DNA of 35,717 nt from an uncultured Eubacterium sp. (GTDB taxonomy: Bacteria > Bacillota > Clostridia > Oscillospirales > Acutalibacteraceae). The translations under genes and the position numbers were made by a program. The notes below the pieces were generated by a model. It had not been told where the DNA came from. It searched no databases and saw only the letters and a list, made by a program, of their open reading frames with translations. Each line of letters opens with the position of its first letter. Position 1 is the first letter of the stretch. This document shows positions 15,760 to 23,745 of the stretch, one piece after another. Location of the stretch: positions 1-35,717 of the forward strand of contig CALWVQ010000011.1 in assembly GCA_944385025.1 (NCBI GenBank), written 5' to 3'.

Positions 15760-18346
15760 ACCAAGTATTTCCTATCTTTCCGTCTGCACGGAGAAGAACT
15801 TTCATTTTGCAGGCGTTTTCCATTTCCTGCGTTACTATTTCAAGAGCCTTTTCAGCCTCTTCTTCGGGAGATTCTACAATAAGTTCGTCGTGGACCTGCA
15901 AAATAAGGTGAGATTTCATATTTTCCGCCTTGAGCCTTGCGTCAACCTTAACCATTGCAATTTTGATAATGTCTGCCGCTGTACCCTGAATAGGCATATT
16001 ACGCGCCACTCTTTCACCGAAGGCACGCATCATATGATTAGACGATGCAAGTTCCGGCAAATATCTTCTTCTGTGGAAAAGAGTTTCGCTGTACCCCTTA
16101 TCCTTGGCAATGTCAATCATTTTGTGCATATAGGCGTCAACACCGCTGTAAGTTGCAAGATAATTGTCGATATACTGCTTTGCCTCTTTGTTTGTAACGC
16201 CGATGTCTTTGGCAAGCGAAAATGCACCGATACCGTAAACAATACCGAAATTAACAGCCTTTGCTCTGCTTCTCATTTGAGGAGTTACCATTTCCACAGG
16301 CATATCAAACACCTGTGAGGCAGTAATAGTGTGAATATCGTCGCCGTTATTAAAGGCATTAATCATAGTTTCATCGTTTGCAAGGTCGGACAAAACACGC
16401 AGTTCAATCTGACTGTAATCTACGTCTACAAGCTTTTTGCCCTGTCCTGCCACGAAAAATTTACGCATTTCCCTGCCCAGCTCTGTTCTGATAGGGATAT
16501 TTTGCAAGTTCGGCTCAAGAGAGGATATTCTGCCTGTGCGTGTTTCCACCTGATTAAAACGGGTGTGAATTCTGCCGTCATTTTCAATCACCTTTAAAAG
16601 TCCGTCGCAGTAGGTGGATTTAAGCTTTGAAAGAGAACGGTATTCCAGTATCTGTGATATAGCAGGGTGAAGATTTACAAGACTTTCCAACACTTCTGCA
16701 TTTGTAGAATATCCTGTTTTTGTTTTCTTTTTACAGGGCAGGTGCAAGTCTTCAAAAAGAGCAACTCCCAGCTGTTTGGGTGAATTTATATTAAACTCAT
16801 AGCCTACGCTGTCATAGATTTCTTTTGTAAGCTGGTTAATTTTTTCACCCAACTCCTTGCCGAACTGCTCAATGCCCTCTTTGTCCACCTCAAAACCTGC
16901 ATATTCCATTTTTGCAAGTACGGCGGAAAGGGGCAGCTCAATCTCGTCCAAAAGAGACTGCTGATTTGCCTCGTCAATAAGCACATTTAATTTTTCAAAC
17001 AAAGGCTTTACCGTTGCGGCAAGAGATACGTTTATATCCTTTTCGCCCAAAGTATTTAAAAATTCAGGCACGCAAACGCTGTACTCAAGGCAAAGATGCT
17101 CTAAATCATAATTACTGTCGCTTGGTCTGAGAAGATAAGCCGAAAGCATTAAATCTCCCTTAACGCCCTTTAACTCCACGCCGTATTTACAGGCAAGCCT
17201 GTGAAGTTCCTTGGTATTATATGAATATTTGTGAGTGCTTTCATCCTCAAAGAAATTTCTTACAAAATATGAAAACTCGGGAGTTTCAAAAGGCATAACG
17301 ATTATTTCGTCGTCAAAGCTGAAATATAAATCTGTAACACTGCCGTCAACAATAATCGGGTAAAAATAGGTATCTTTTCCTTTAACTTTGTCAAGGAGAT
17401 AATCGGCGTCCACACAGGTAAGCCGTGTAAGCTCTCTGGGCTTTTGACTCTCCTGCTCCTCAACCGCCGTGTTATTAGGATCAAGGTTAAATTTAGGAAT
17501 GAGAGAAAAGAGTTCAAGCCTTACAAACTGCCTTACTGCCTCTGACTGATTGACACTTTCAGGCACGTATGAGTTAATATCGAGATCAACGGGAGCTTCT
17601 GTGCTGATTTCCCCTAATTTAAGAGAAAGATAAGCGTTTTCCTTATCCTTTTCAAGTTTTGCTTTAACTCCCGCTTTAATATCAATTTCATCAATATTCT
17701 CGTAAATATAATCCAACGAATGAAAACGGCTGATAAGGTCAAGGGCTGTTTTTGCTCCCACTCCCGCAACACCGGGAATATTATCACTGCTGTCGCCCTG
17801 AAGAGCCTTTACCTGTATAAGCTCCTGAGGAGTTACACCGTATTCCTCCATTATTGCATTTTCATCATAAACGTCTGTAACAGCTTGTCCCATTTTTGTT
17901 CTTGCAAGAAGAACTTTTACGCCGTCGTGAGCAAGCTGGAGAGAGTCCCTGTCGCCTGTGGCTATAAAGCACTCATTGCCGTTATCTCTGCAAGCCTTTG
18001 CAAGAGTGCCTAAAATATCGTCAGCCTCCCAGCCCTCTTTTTCAAGAGTTTTTATGCCCAGGCTGTGCAAAAGCTCTTTAAGAACAGGCATTTGAGAGCG
18101 AAGCTCGTCAGGCATTGCGTGCCTGCCCGCTTTGTAAGCGTCGTACATTTTATGTCTGAAAGTAGGGGCGTGCAAATCAAAAGCCACTGCCACAGCGTCC
18201 GGCTGGCAAGCTTCTTTTAATTTCAGCATTATATTTAAAAAGCCGTAAATAGCATTTGTATATTCGCCGTTTTTTGTGCTTAAAAGTTTAATTCCGTAAA
18301 AGGCACGGTTCACTATACTGTTACCGTCGATTACAAGTAATTTCAT
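15746..18346 (-). CDS. polA: DNA polymerase I (5' nuclease plus polymerase, degenerate proofreading domain)
   Basis: The 866-residue enzyme repairs DNA and removes Okazaki primers. The N-terminal 5' nuclease (about 1-290) shows LLVIDGNSIVNRAFYG, EADDILGTLA, GDRDSLQL and GDSSDNIPGVAGVGAKTA. The middle domain (about 300-470) lacks the acidic residues of the 3'-5' exonuclease, as in many Gram-positive PolA proteins. The polymerase domain (about 470-866) has motif A (DYSQIELRVL), motif B (RSRAKAVNFGIVYGIG) and motif C (QVHDELIVE). The gene is first in its operon. Confidence 0.97.
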   Translation of the reverse strand: MKLLVIDGNSIVNRAFYGIKLLSTKNGEYTNAIYGFLNIMLKLKEACQPDAVAVAFDLHAPTFRHKMYDAYKAGRHAMPDELRSQMPVLKELLHSLGIKTLEKEGWEADDILGTLAKACRDNGNECFIATGDRDSLQLAHDGVKVLLARTKMGQAVTDVYDENAIMEEYGVTPQELIQVKALQGDSSDNIPGVAGVGAKTALDLISRFHSLDYIYENIDEIDIKAGVKAKLEKDKENAYLSLKLGEISTEAPVDLDINSYVPESVNQSEAVRQFVRLELFSLIPKFNLDPNNTAVEEQESQKPRELTRLTCVDADYLLDKVKGKDTYFYPIIVDGSVTDLYFSFDDEIIVMPFETPEFSYFVRNFFEDESTHKYSYNTKELHRLACKYGVELKGVKGDLMLSAYLLRPSDSNYDLEHLCLEYSVCVPEFLNTLGEKDINVSLAATVKPLFEKLNVLIDEANQQSLLDEIELPLSAVLAKMEYAGFEVDKEGIEQFGKELGEKINQLTKEIYDSVGYEFNINSPKQLGVALFEDLHLPCKKKTKTGYSTNAEVLESLVNLHPAISQILEYRSLSKLKSTYCDGLLKVIENDGRIHTRFNQVETRTGRISSLEPNLQNIPIRTELGREMRKFFVAGQGKKLVDVDYSQIELRVLSDLANDETMINAFNNGDDIHTITASQVFDMPVEMVTPQMRSRAKAVNFGIVYGIGAFSLAKDIGVTNKEAKQYIDNYLATYSGVDAYMHKMIDIAKDKGYSETLFHRRRYLPELASSNHMMRAFGERVARNMPIQGTAADIIKIAMVKVDARLKAENMKSHLILQVHDELIVESPEEEAEKALEIVTQEMENACKMKVLLRADGKIGNTWYDAH

Positions 18347-18375
18347 ACTGTTACCTCATATACATATTTGCTCAT

Positions 18376-18404
18376 ATTATACCACAAATACCGTCTAACT
18401 CCAA
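18376..18404 (-). promoter_or_regulatory. Promoter of the polA-rimI-tsaD operon
   Basis: TTGGAG (18399-18404), 17 bases, TATAAT (18376-18381) on the minus strand. The leader is about 25 bases. The -35 box lies just past the T-tract of the upstream terminator. Confidence 0.65.
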
Positions 18405-18410
18405 CTATAA

Positions 18411-18444
18411 AAAAGAAAAAACTGCGTTTCAAATGAAACGCAGT
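18411..18444 (-). terminator. Terminator of the queuosine salvage unit
   Basis: A perfect 10-bp stem (ACTGCGTTTC / GAAACGCAGT, loop AAAT, 18421-18444) is followed on the minus strand by a T-rich tail (18411-18420). It lies seven bases past the transporter gene. Confidence 0.92.
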
Positions 18445-18451
18445 AAAGGTT

Positions 18452-19156
18452 TTATTTACTAACAGCCTTGTCGTGTATTCTTCTTGCAAGATAAACGAAA
18501 GGCGTGTCAATCAAGCTTGTAAAGATGAAGATAACATAGCTTGAAATGAATATTGAGATAAGTGTTTTTCCGTCGTACACGCCCCAAAAAGCAAACAGGG
18601 TGAACAAAAGAGTATTTAAAATCTGGCTGATAAGTGTTGAACCGTTATTTCTAAGCCACAGGAAACGGCGCTTATTTCCACATTTTTTCTCTGTAAATGC
18701 CCACCACTTATGATAAAGCCACACGTCAAAGAGCTGACTGATTGCATATACCACAAGGGAAGAAATAATCATTCTCGGTGTGTTTGAGAACACAGTTTTA
18801 ATTGCTGAAAACAGCTCAAGATTACTGTCACTGGGAATATAAACAAGCCAGCTTTGAGTGAGAAGCAGGAAGAAAAGAGAAGAGAAAATACCAAGCCATA
18901 CTGCCTTGTTTGCCTCTTTTTTGCCCTCGCACTCGCTTAAAATATCGGTGATAAGAAATGTTGCGGCAAAAAGCACGTTGCCCAAGGTTTGCTCCATACC
19001 GAAAGCGTTTATAAGTATTGTTGCCTCAACGTTTGCCAAAATCGTTGCTATAACGGAAACACAGTAAAGTCCTGTTTTGCCGAAAAATTTGTAAGAAAGA
19101 AGTGTTGCTCCGAAAATAAGAGCAACAGAGCCTACTAAAAGTAATTCATTAATCAT
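18452..19156 (-). CDS. YhhQ/VUT-family queuosine-precursor transporter
   Basis: A membrane protein of about 234 residues with six or seven helices. It shows the family's conserved blocks: LFAATFLITDILSECEGKKEANKAVW in the first half, then VYAISQLFDVWLYHK, WLRNNGSTLISQILNTLLF and SLIDTPFVYLARRI. E. coli YhhQ imports preQ0 and preQ1; some relatives take up queuine. I prefer the ATG at 19156 (AGGTG six bases upstream) to the GTG at 19165. The gene starts one base after the radical SAM gene stops. Substrate is inferred from the family and the neighbour. Confidence 0.88.
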   Translation of the reverse strand: MINELLLVGSVALIFGATLLSYKFFGKTGLYCVSVIATILANVEATILINAFGMEQTLGNVLFAATFLITDILSECEGKKEANKAVWLGIFSSLFFLLLTQSWLVYIPSDSNLELFSAIKTVFSNTPRMIISSLVVYAISQLFDVWLYHKWWAFTEKKCGNKRRFLWLRNNGSTLISQILNTLLFTLFAFWGVYDGKTLISIFISSYVIFIFTSLIDTPFVYLARRIHDKAVSK

Positions 19157-19157
19157 A

Positions 19158-19853
19158 TCAGTCACCTACTCCGAAATCAGTATTGTTTATAAGAATATCT
19201 ACTCTGTTGTTATCCTTATAATCGGGATAAATGCAGTTCAAAAACAAATCTATAACCTCTTTATCAGGCTTTACGTTTGTTTCGTTTTCACACATAACAT
19301 TGAGACAAATGCGCTCAAAATATTTAAGCCCCAGCTCAATATCTGTTTTCATTGACTCAACTGTTTGACCCTTTATGCCGAAAAGAAAATTTGCCTCATC
19401 AAAATTTTTGCTGATAATTTCAGGCTCTCTTACCTTAATGCCTTTATTAAGCACATTTTCTCTGAAATCATAGTCAAAGGTTTCAAGACCTAATTTCATT
19501 TTTAAATCGAAGTCCTCAAACTCTTTTCGCAGTTCTTTAATTTTACTGTCAAAAAGATAGTGGCTTTCAAAATGAATTGTCTTTATTCCCTTATCTTTGC
19601 AAATTTCTTTTATAAGATTTAAAGTGCCGTCGTCCAGTTCAAAAACAGAACCGCTGTTAATTACCTCCAAATTCTTATAAATGCCTGTAAGTTGTGAAAG
19701 AACGCTTTTATTAAGCAAAAAGTTTTCACTTTCATCTTCACAGCAGTCGGTGTGATAGTCGCAAAAGGTGCATTTTTTATAAACGCAGCCTTTACCTCGA
19801 AGAAGCACTATCTCACGAGGATTTTTTTCTTTAATTATACTGTACCTTTCCAT
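19158..19853 (-). CDS. Small radical SAM protein, candidate queuine lyase (QueL-like)
   Basis: A 231-residue protein with an N-terminal cysteine cluster, CVYKKCTFC (residues 23-31). This is spaced CX4CX2C rather than the usual radical SAM CX3CX2C. Further parts suit a radical SAM barrel: EVINSGSVFELD, KTIHFESHYLF, MKLGLETFD and FLFGIKGQT. Clostridia of the gut have a small radical SAM enzyme, QueL, that regenerates preQ1 from queuine. The adjacent YhhQ-type transporter and the leader RNA make that role the best guess; sequence alone does not prove it. The ATG follows a terminator by five bases and has no Shine-Dalgarno next to it. No other in-frame start exists between it and an upstream TAG. 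Confidence 0.72.
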   Translation of the reverse strand: MERYSIIKEKNPREIVLLRGKGCVYKKCTFCDYHTDCCEDESENFLLNKSVLSQLTGIYKNLEVINSGSVFELDDGTLNLIKEICKDKGIKTIHFESHYLFDSKIKELRKEFEDFDLKMKLGLETFDYDFRENVLNKGIKVREPEIISKNFDEANFLFGIKGQTVESMKTDIELGLKYFERICLNVMCENETNVKPDKEVIDLFLNCIYPDYKDNNRVDILINNTDFGVGD

Positions 19854-19858
19854 AAAAC

Positions 19859-19882
19859 AAAAAAAGCGCCCGCTACGGACGC
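19859..19882 (-). terminator. Attenuator-type terminator in the leader of the radical SAM gene
   Basis: A 6-bp GC-rich stem (GCGTCC / GGGCGC with one T-G pair, loop GTAGC) is followed by seven Ts and ends only five bases before the start codon. Since it lies between the promoter and the gene, it most likely works as a conditional terminator. Confidence 0.8.
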
Positions 19883-19900
19883 AATACGGCTAAAGCCTTT

Positions 19901-19968
19901 CCTCCATAGTTTTGATTTCAGATAACCTATCGGCATCTGACGGCAGGATGGTTTCGAACTGCCGAAAT
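19901..19968 (-). ncRNA. Structured leader RNA, candidate queuosine-precursor riboswitch (class not assigned)
   Basis: The transcript starts right at this element. Hairpin A is CGGCAG (19959-19964) / CTGCCG (19941-19946) with a 12-base loop. Hairpin B is TCAGAT (19935-19940) / ATCTGA (19918-19923) with loop GCCGATAGGTT. ATAG in loop B can pair with CTAT (19906-19909) downstream across an A-rich linker (AATCAAAA), giving an H-type pseudoknot like those of preQ1 aptamers. A GGAGG (19901-19905) follows at once. AACC of loop A could also kiss GGTT of loop B. The downstream genes look like queuosine salvage, so preQ1 or queuine is the likely ligand. I could not match a known class with certainty; preQ1-III, reported mainly from Ruminococcaceae, is the first to test. 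Confidence 0.55.
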
Positions 19969-19970
19969 GT

Positions 19971-19998
19971 ATTATATCACACCTACTAAAATAGTCAA
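19971..19998 (-). promoter_or_regulatory. Promoter of the queuosine salvage unit
   Basis: TTGACT (19993-19998), 16 bases, then a perfect TATAAT (19971-19976) on the minus strand. It lies 13 bases beyond the stop of the ylbJ-like gene and places the RNA 5' end at the base of the structured leader. Confidence 0.8.
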
Positions 19999-20011
19999 TA
20001 CTTTTAACAAA

Positions 20012-21034
20012 TTAACGGGACGCAATTATTTTAGAGCGCAAATCACCTATCAGCACAAAACAGCCCCCTATCATCAGCACGGACAAAAGAACGTTTACGC
20101 TGTAAAACTGCGCCACGGTACTGCTGGTGTTTGAAAAAACATACTCCTCCACAGGAAAAATCAAAACAAGCAGTTTTGCATAACAAAAGGACAAAACAGC
20201 GTTGATAACTCTAAACAGAAGAAAATCAAAGTAACTCATACCTGCCTTTAAAATCACGGGCAAAAGCTGAAGGTGGATACAAACTCCCCCGAAAGAAAGC
20301 AAAGCGCATAAAATGGGAATGGGTATTTTGTCGCCTGTGCAGACGCCGTTTGTTATTTCCATGAGCGGCAAAAGTCTTTGCGGAATGTGAAAAACGCCGT
20401 TTAAAGCAGAAAAAAGCACAATATAGGCAGTAATATTAAGCACTGCATTAACTGACGACGATGTTGCACTGTTTAGCGCATCGCCAAGGCTTACACTTTC
20501 GTTATAAGAATAAAAGCAATCCTGCTCCTTTCTGTTTTTAAAAGAGTGGCAAATGCCAACTGTTAAGGCAGAAAGCACGTTTGAAAAAAATAAAATTACG
20601 CCCGTTTTTGTACTGCCGTAAACGGCGCTTCCCACAGCGGTTATAATAAAGCCGCATCCGCCGCACATATTAAATCGCAAAAGACAGCGTGCCTGCTTTT
20701 TGTCAATATTGTCACTTTCAAGAAGCTGAAGAGTCATCAGCGCACCTGTGGGATAACCGCCGATAAGCCCGAAAAGCACGGCGGGAAATGTAATTCGCGG
20801 CAGGCGAAAAAGCTTTTGACTAATGACTCCCAAGGCTTTTGAAAGCACATCACAGCAGGGACTTTTCATAATAAAGCTGAAAATTATCAGCAAGGGCAAA
20901 AGGCTTGGAATAACGGTATTCTGTGCCAAAGCAAGTCCCTCAAGAGCGCCGTTTTTGGCATACGGAGAAAAAACTATCAATATACCGCCCAAAGCAGTCA
21001 TAACTATAAGCAAAACATAATTTTTTATTTTCAT
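20012..21034 (-). CDS. YlbJ-like sporulation integral membrane protein
   Basis: A polytopic protein of about 340 residues with roughly eight helices. Conserved YlbJ-type features are TVIPSLLPLLIIFSFIM, the FGLIGGYPTGALMTLQLLES block, KKQARCLLRFNMCGGCGFIITAVG, and a second half with repeated glycine-containing helices. Members of this group (nucleoside-recognition/Gate fold) are needed for spore formation in Bacillus. I chose the ATG at 21034, preceded by AGGTGGT; the longer frame to 21067 starts with TTG and has no such site. No clear promoter is visible, so some transcript may come through the trmL terminator. Confidence 0.72.
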   Translation of the reverse strand: MKIKNYVLLIVMTALGGILIVFSPYAKNGALEGLALAQNTVIPSLLPLLIIFSFIMKSPCCDVLSKALGVISQKLFRLPRITFPAVLFGLIGGYPTGALMTLQLLESDNIDKKQARCLLRFNMCGGCGFIITAVGSAVYGSTKTGVILFFSNVLSALTVGICHSFKNRKEQDCFYSYNESVSLGDALNSATSSSVNAVLNITAYIVLFSALNGVFHIPQRLLPLMEITNGVCTGDKIPIPILCALLSFGGVCIHLQLLPVILKAGMSYFDFLLFRVINAVLSFCYAKLLVLIFPVEEYVFSNTSSTVAQFYSVNVLLSVLMIGGCFVLIGDLRSKIIASR

Positions 21035-21084
21035 ACTACCACCTGTTATAGAATAATATGAAAGCAAAAAAACAATTATAAATA

Positions 21085-21109
21085 AAGGCGGTGAAAAACA
21101 CCGCCTTTT
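21085..21109 (-). terminator. Terminator of the dusB-nagA-trmL operon
   Basis: A 10-bp stem (AAAGGCGGTG / CACCGCCTTT) with a five-base loop and an AT-rich tail, 10 bases past the trmL stop. The T-tract on the minus strand is interrupted. Confidence 0.8.
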
Positions 21110-21119
21110 AAAACTAATA

Positions 21120-21620
21120 TTACCAATCGTATTTAGTTAATTTTCCTTTTTGTGACAGTTCAGGATAACCCCACTGCCTTAAAACCTCGTAAGCCCCCAC
21201 GCAAACAGCGTTTGAAAGATTAAGACTGCGGATAATACCTCTCATCGGCAGTCTTACGCATCTGTCGTGATTGTCTTTTAAAAGTTCTTCGGGAAGCCCC
21301 TTTGTTTCCTTACCGAAAACAAGAAAGGCGTTGTTCTTATACTCCATATCGCTATGGGTAATCTCCGCCTTGGTAGTAAAGAAATAAAATTCAGCGCCCT
21401 TGTTTATTTCAAGAAAATCATCAAGGCTGTCATAATATGTAATATCAAGCTTATCCCAGTAGTCAAGACCCGCTCTTCTTACCTGCTTGTCGGTAATCTG
21501 AAACCCCATAGGACCTACAAGATGAAGTCTTGCGCCTGTTGCGGCACAGGTTCTGGCAATATTGCCTGTATTTTGGGGAATTTCAGGCTCAATAAGGGCG
21601 ATATTAAGCACGTGTTCCAT
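21120..21620 (-). CDS. trmL: tRNA (cytidine(34)-2'-O)-methyltransferase TrmL
   Basis: The 166-residue SPOUT methyltransferase methylates the ribose of the wobble base of tRNA-Leu species. Seen here: the N-terminal IALIEPEIPQNTGNIARTCAATGARLHLVGPMGF, FGKETKGLPEELL, and the knot region RLPMRGIIRSLNLSNAVCVGAYEVLRQ with the SAM-binding Leu-Asn-Leu-Ser-Asn. The length is exactly that of the family. It overlaps the nagA end by 17 bases. Confidence 0.93.
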   Translation of the reverse strand: MEHVLNIALIEPEIPQNTGNIARTCAATGARLHLVGPMGFQITDKQVRRAGLDYWDKLDITYYDSLDDFLEINKGAEFYFFTTKAEITHSDMEYKNNAFLVFGKETKGLPEELLKDNHDRCVRLPMRGIIRSLNLSNAVCVGAYEVLRQWGYPELSQKGKLTKYDW

Positions 21621-22728
21621 TTATATAAACCTCTTCAATGTTCAAATTTTCGTCGCACACAATCAAATCGGCGCATTTATTTACTGCTATTGAGCCGATT
21701 TTATCATCCTCCTTTATAACCCTTGCAGGATTAATAGTACAGGATTTAAGCGCCGTTTTAAAATCAATTCCTATTTCAAGAAGATTTTTAAACTCGTCAA
21801 AAAGATTGGTTATTGACGCAGCAATAGTACCGTCCTCCAGCTTTGCCACTTTGTAGCCGTCCTTGACATAGACAGTTTGACCCCCAAGCTCAAATTCGCC
21901 CATTCCCAAGCCTGCGCCCCTCATTGAGTCGCTGATAGCTACCGCTCTGTCCTGCCCTAAAATCTTAAAGGTGTTGCGAAGAACAACAGGGCACACGTGC
22001 TCGGTATCGCAGATAATCTCGCAGGTTACGTTTTCCCTGTCAAGAACAGTACCGACTATGCCGGCGTTTCTGTGGGTCATAGGGGTCATAGCGTTATAAA
22101 GATGAGTTGCGTGGGTTGCACCGCAGTCAACAGCTTTGGCACATTCGTCTGCGTCGGCAGAGGAGTGACCTATGGAAACTGTACAAAATTGTGACACTGT
22201 CTTTATAAATTCATCACTTTCAAAAGCCTCGGGCGCAACTGTAATTATTTTTACCATACCCCTGCTTTCGTCAAAAATTTGCTTAACGTCATCTGCGTTT
22301 CCTGCTGCAACAAAATCGCCGTTTTGAGCGCCCTTTTTTGCCATAGAAATATAGGGGCCCTCAAGATTTATACCAACTATTTTTGAGCCTGACTTTTGAT
22401 TTTCGGCATAATCAGCAGTAAATCCGGCAATTTTTTTAAGCCTTTCAACAGGCAAAGTCATTGTAGTAGCAAGGCAGGAGGTAACGCCCCTTTTGGCAAG
22501 ATAAGACGTAATTTTATCAAGAGAAGATTTGTCGCAATCGCAGAAATCACCGCCGTTTCCCCCGTGGATATGAATATCTATAAAGCCCGGCAAAATAATT
22601 TTGCCGCTCATATCAATACCATCCTCGTTAAAATAACCTATCTCTTTAATTACTCCGTTTTCAATTTTTATATCGCCGAATTCTTTTACAAAAACCTCAT
22701 TATAAAAGGTACAGTTTTTTAAAATCAT
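21604..22728 (-). CDS. nagA: N-acetylglucosamine-6-phosphate deacetylase
   Basis: The 374-residue amidohydrolase removes acetate from GlcNAc-6-phosphate. This feeds amino sugars from diet, mucin or recycled wall into glycolysis through NagB, which is not in this window. It has the metal-site motif FIDIHIHGGNGGDF, GINLEGPYIS with the metal-binding Glu, VSIGHSSADADE, and ATHLYNAMTPMTHRNAG. AISDSMRGAG with the catalytic Asp and the terminal GSIAVNKCADLIVCD follow. It is coupled to dusB by a TAATG overlap. Confidence 0.95.
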   Translation of the reverse strand: MILKNCTFYNEVFVKEFGDIKIENGVIKEIGYFNEDGIDMSGKIILPGFIDIHIHGGNGGDFCDCDKSSLDKITSYLAKRGVTSCLATTMTLPVERLKKIAGFTADYAENQKSGSKIVGINLEGPYISMAKKGAQNGDFVAAGNADDVKQIFDESRGMVKIITVAPEAFESDEFIKTVSQFCTVSIGHSSADADECAKAVDCGATHATHLYNAMTPMTHRNAGIVGTVLDRENVTCEIICDTEHVCPVVLRNTFKILGQDRAVAISDSMRGAGLGMGEFELGGQTVYVKDGYKVAKLEDGTIAASITNLFDEFKNLLEIGIDFKTALKSCTINPARVIKEDDKIGSIAVNKCADLIVCDENLNIEEVYINGTRA

Positions 22729-23693
22729 TATTCATTTTCCTTTGCAATTTTATATGCTAATTCCTCAAGCTGTTCAAAATGCTCAAAGGCGCTGATTTCC
22801 TTTCGGTATGCAGCTCCTCCCCGAAGTCCCTTTGTGTAATAAGCGGCATGATGCCTTGCCTCTCGCATTGCAGTATACTCGCCCTTATACTCGATTATTT
22901 TTTGAATATGTCTGAGCATAACCACCATTTTTTCATTTACACTTACTTCGGGTAAAACGCGGCACTCTGTAAAATAGGCGTTAAGCCGTCTGAATATCCA
23001 AGGATTGCCCAAGGCTCCTCTGCCTATCATTATACCGTCGCAGTTAGTTTTTTCAAACATTATTGCAGCCGACTGCTCGTCGGTAATATCGCCGTTTGCT
23101 ATTACAGGAATGTCAACTGCCCGTTTAACTTGACGGATAATATCGTAATCCACAGTTCCCGAATACATCTGAACTCTTGTTCTGCCGTGTACCGTTATTG
23201 CGCTTGCGCCGTTTTTTTCGGCTATTTGGGCAATTTCGACAGCGTTTACGCTGTCATCATCCCAGCCCTTGCGTATTTTTACGGTTACGGGAACATTTGA
23301 AGCCGCAGCGACCGCTTTTACGATTTCGCCTGCCAAATCGGGTTTTCTCATCAAGCTTGCTCCGCCGCCGTTCATAGCGATTTTCGGAGCGGGACATCCC
23401 ATATTTATATCAATAATATCAGGCTTAAATTCCCGACATCTTTCGGCTGCCAGCGCCATAACCGACGGATCATCACCGAAAAGCTGAATTCCCGCAGGGT
23501 GCTCCTCTTCGCCTAAAGTAAGCAAAAGGCGGCTTTTCTTGTCGCCCATAGTAAAGCCCTTGGCAGACACCATTTCGCTTACCACATAGCCTGCGCCGTA
23601 ATTGACGCAAAGCTCCCTGAAAGCTCTGTCGGCAATCCCCGCCATAGGAGCAAGGCATATTGAATTTTCTATATTTACGTTTCTTATTTTCAT
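22728..23693 (-). CDS. dusB: tRNA-dihydrouridine synthase (DusB-type)
   Basis: The 321-residue flavoenzyme reduces uridines in tRNA. Visible: the N-terminal CLAPMAGIADRAFRELC, IQLFGDDP, and DINMGCPAPKI with the catalytic Cys followed by NGGGASLMRKP. VTVKIRKGWDD, AITVHGRTRVQMYSG, PVIANGDI and GIMIGRGALGNPWIF complete the FMN-binding barrel. It is the first gene of a dusB-nagA-trmL operon with a readable promoter. Exact target positions in tRNA are not predictable here. Confidence 0.95.
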   Translation of the reverse strand: MKIRNVNIENSICLAPMAGIADRAFRELCVNYGAGYVVSEMVSAKGFTMGDKKSRLLLTLGEEEHPAGIQLFGDDPSVMALAAERCREFKPDIIDINMGCPAPKIAMNGGGASLMRKPDLAGEIVKAVAAASNVPVTVKIRKGWDDDSVNAVEIAQIAEKNGASAITVHGRTRVQMYSGTVDYDIIRQVKRAVDIPVIANGDITDEQSAAIMFEKTNCDGIMIGRGALGNPWIFRRLNAYFTECRVLPEVSVNEKMVVMLRHIQKIIEYKGEYTAMREARHHAAYYTKGLRGGAAYRKEISAFEHFEQLEELAYKIAKENE

Positions 23694-23712
23694 ATTGTTT
23701 TCCTCAAGGGAT

Positions 23713-23741
23713 ACTATAACACAAACTAAAGTCTAAATCAA
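23713..23741 (-). promoter_or_regulatory. Promoter of dusB-nagA-trmL
   Basis: TTGATT (23736-23741), 17 bases, TATAGT (23713-23718) on the minus strand, placed right after the terminator of the upstream gene. Confidence 0.65.
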
Positions 23742-23745
23742 ACAA

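Noticed and set aside
15749-16318. Plus-strand open frame of 189 codons opposite polA
   Set aside because: It covers the conserved polymerase motifs on the other strand and has no start signals or domain.
19889-19909. Tiny frame ATG-GAG-GAA-AGG-CTT-TAG as a leader peptide
   Set aside because: Its ATG overlaps the proposed pseudoknot and no ribosome site precedes it; kept only as an alternative explanation for the GGAGG.
19931-19965. Plus-strand GGTTTCGAACTGCC read as the T arm of a tRNA
   Set aside because: No acceptor, D or anticodon arms fit around it, and the promoter and genes point to the minus strand.
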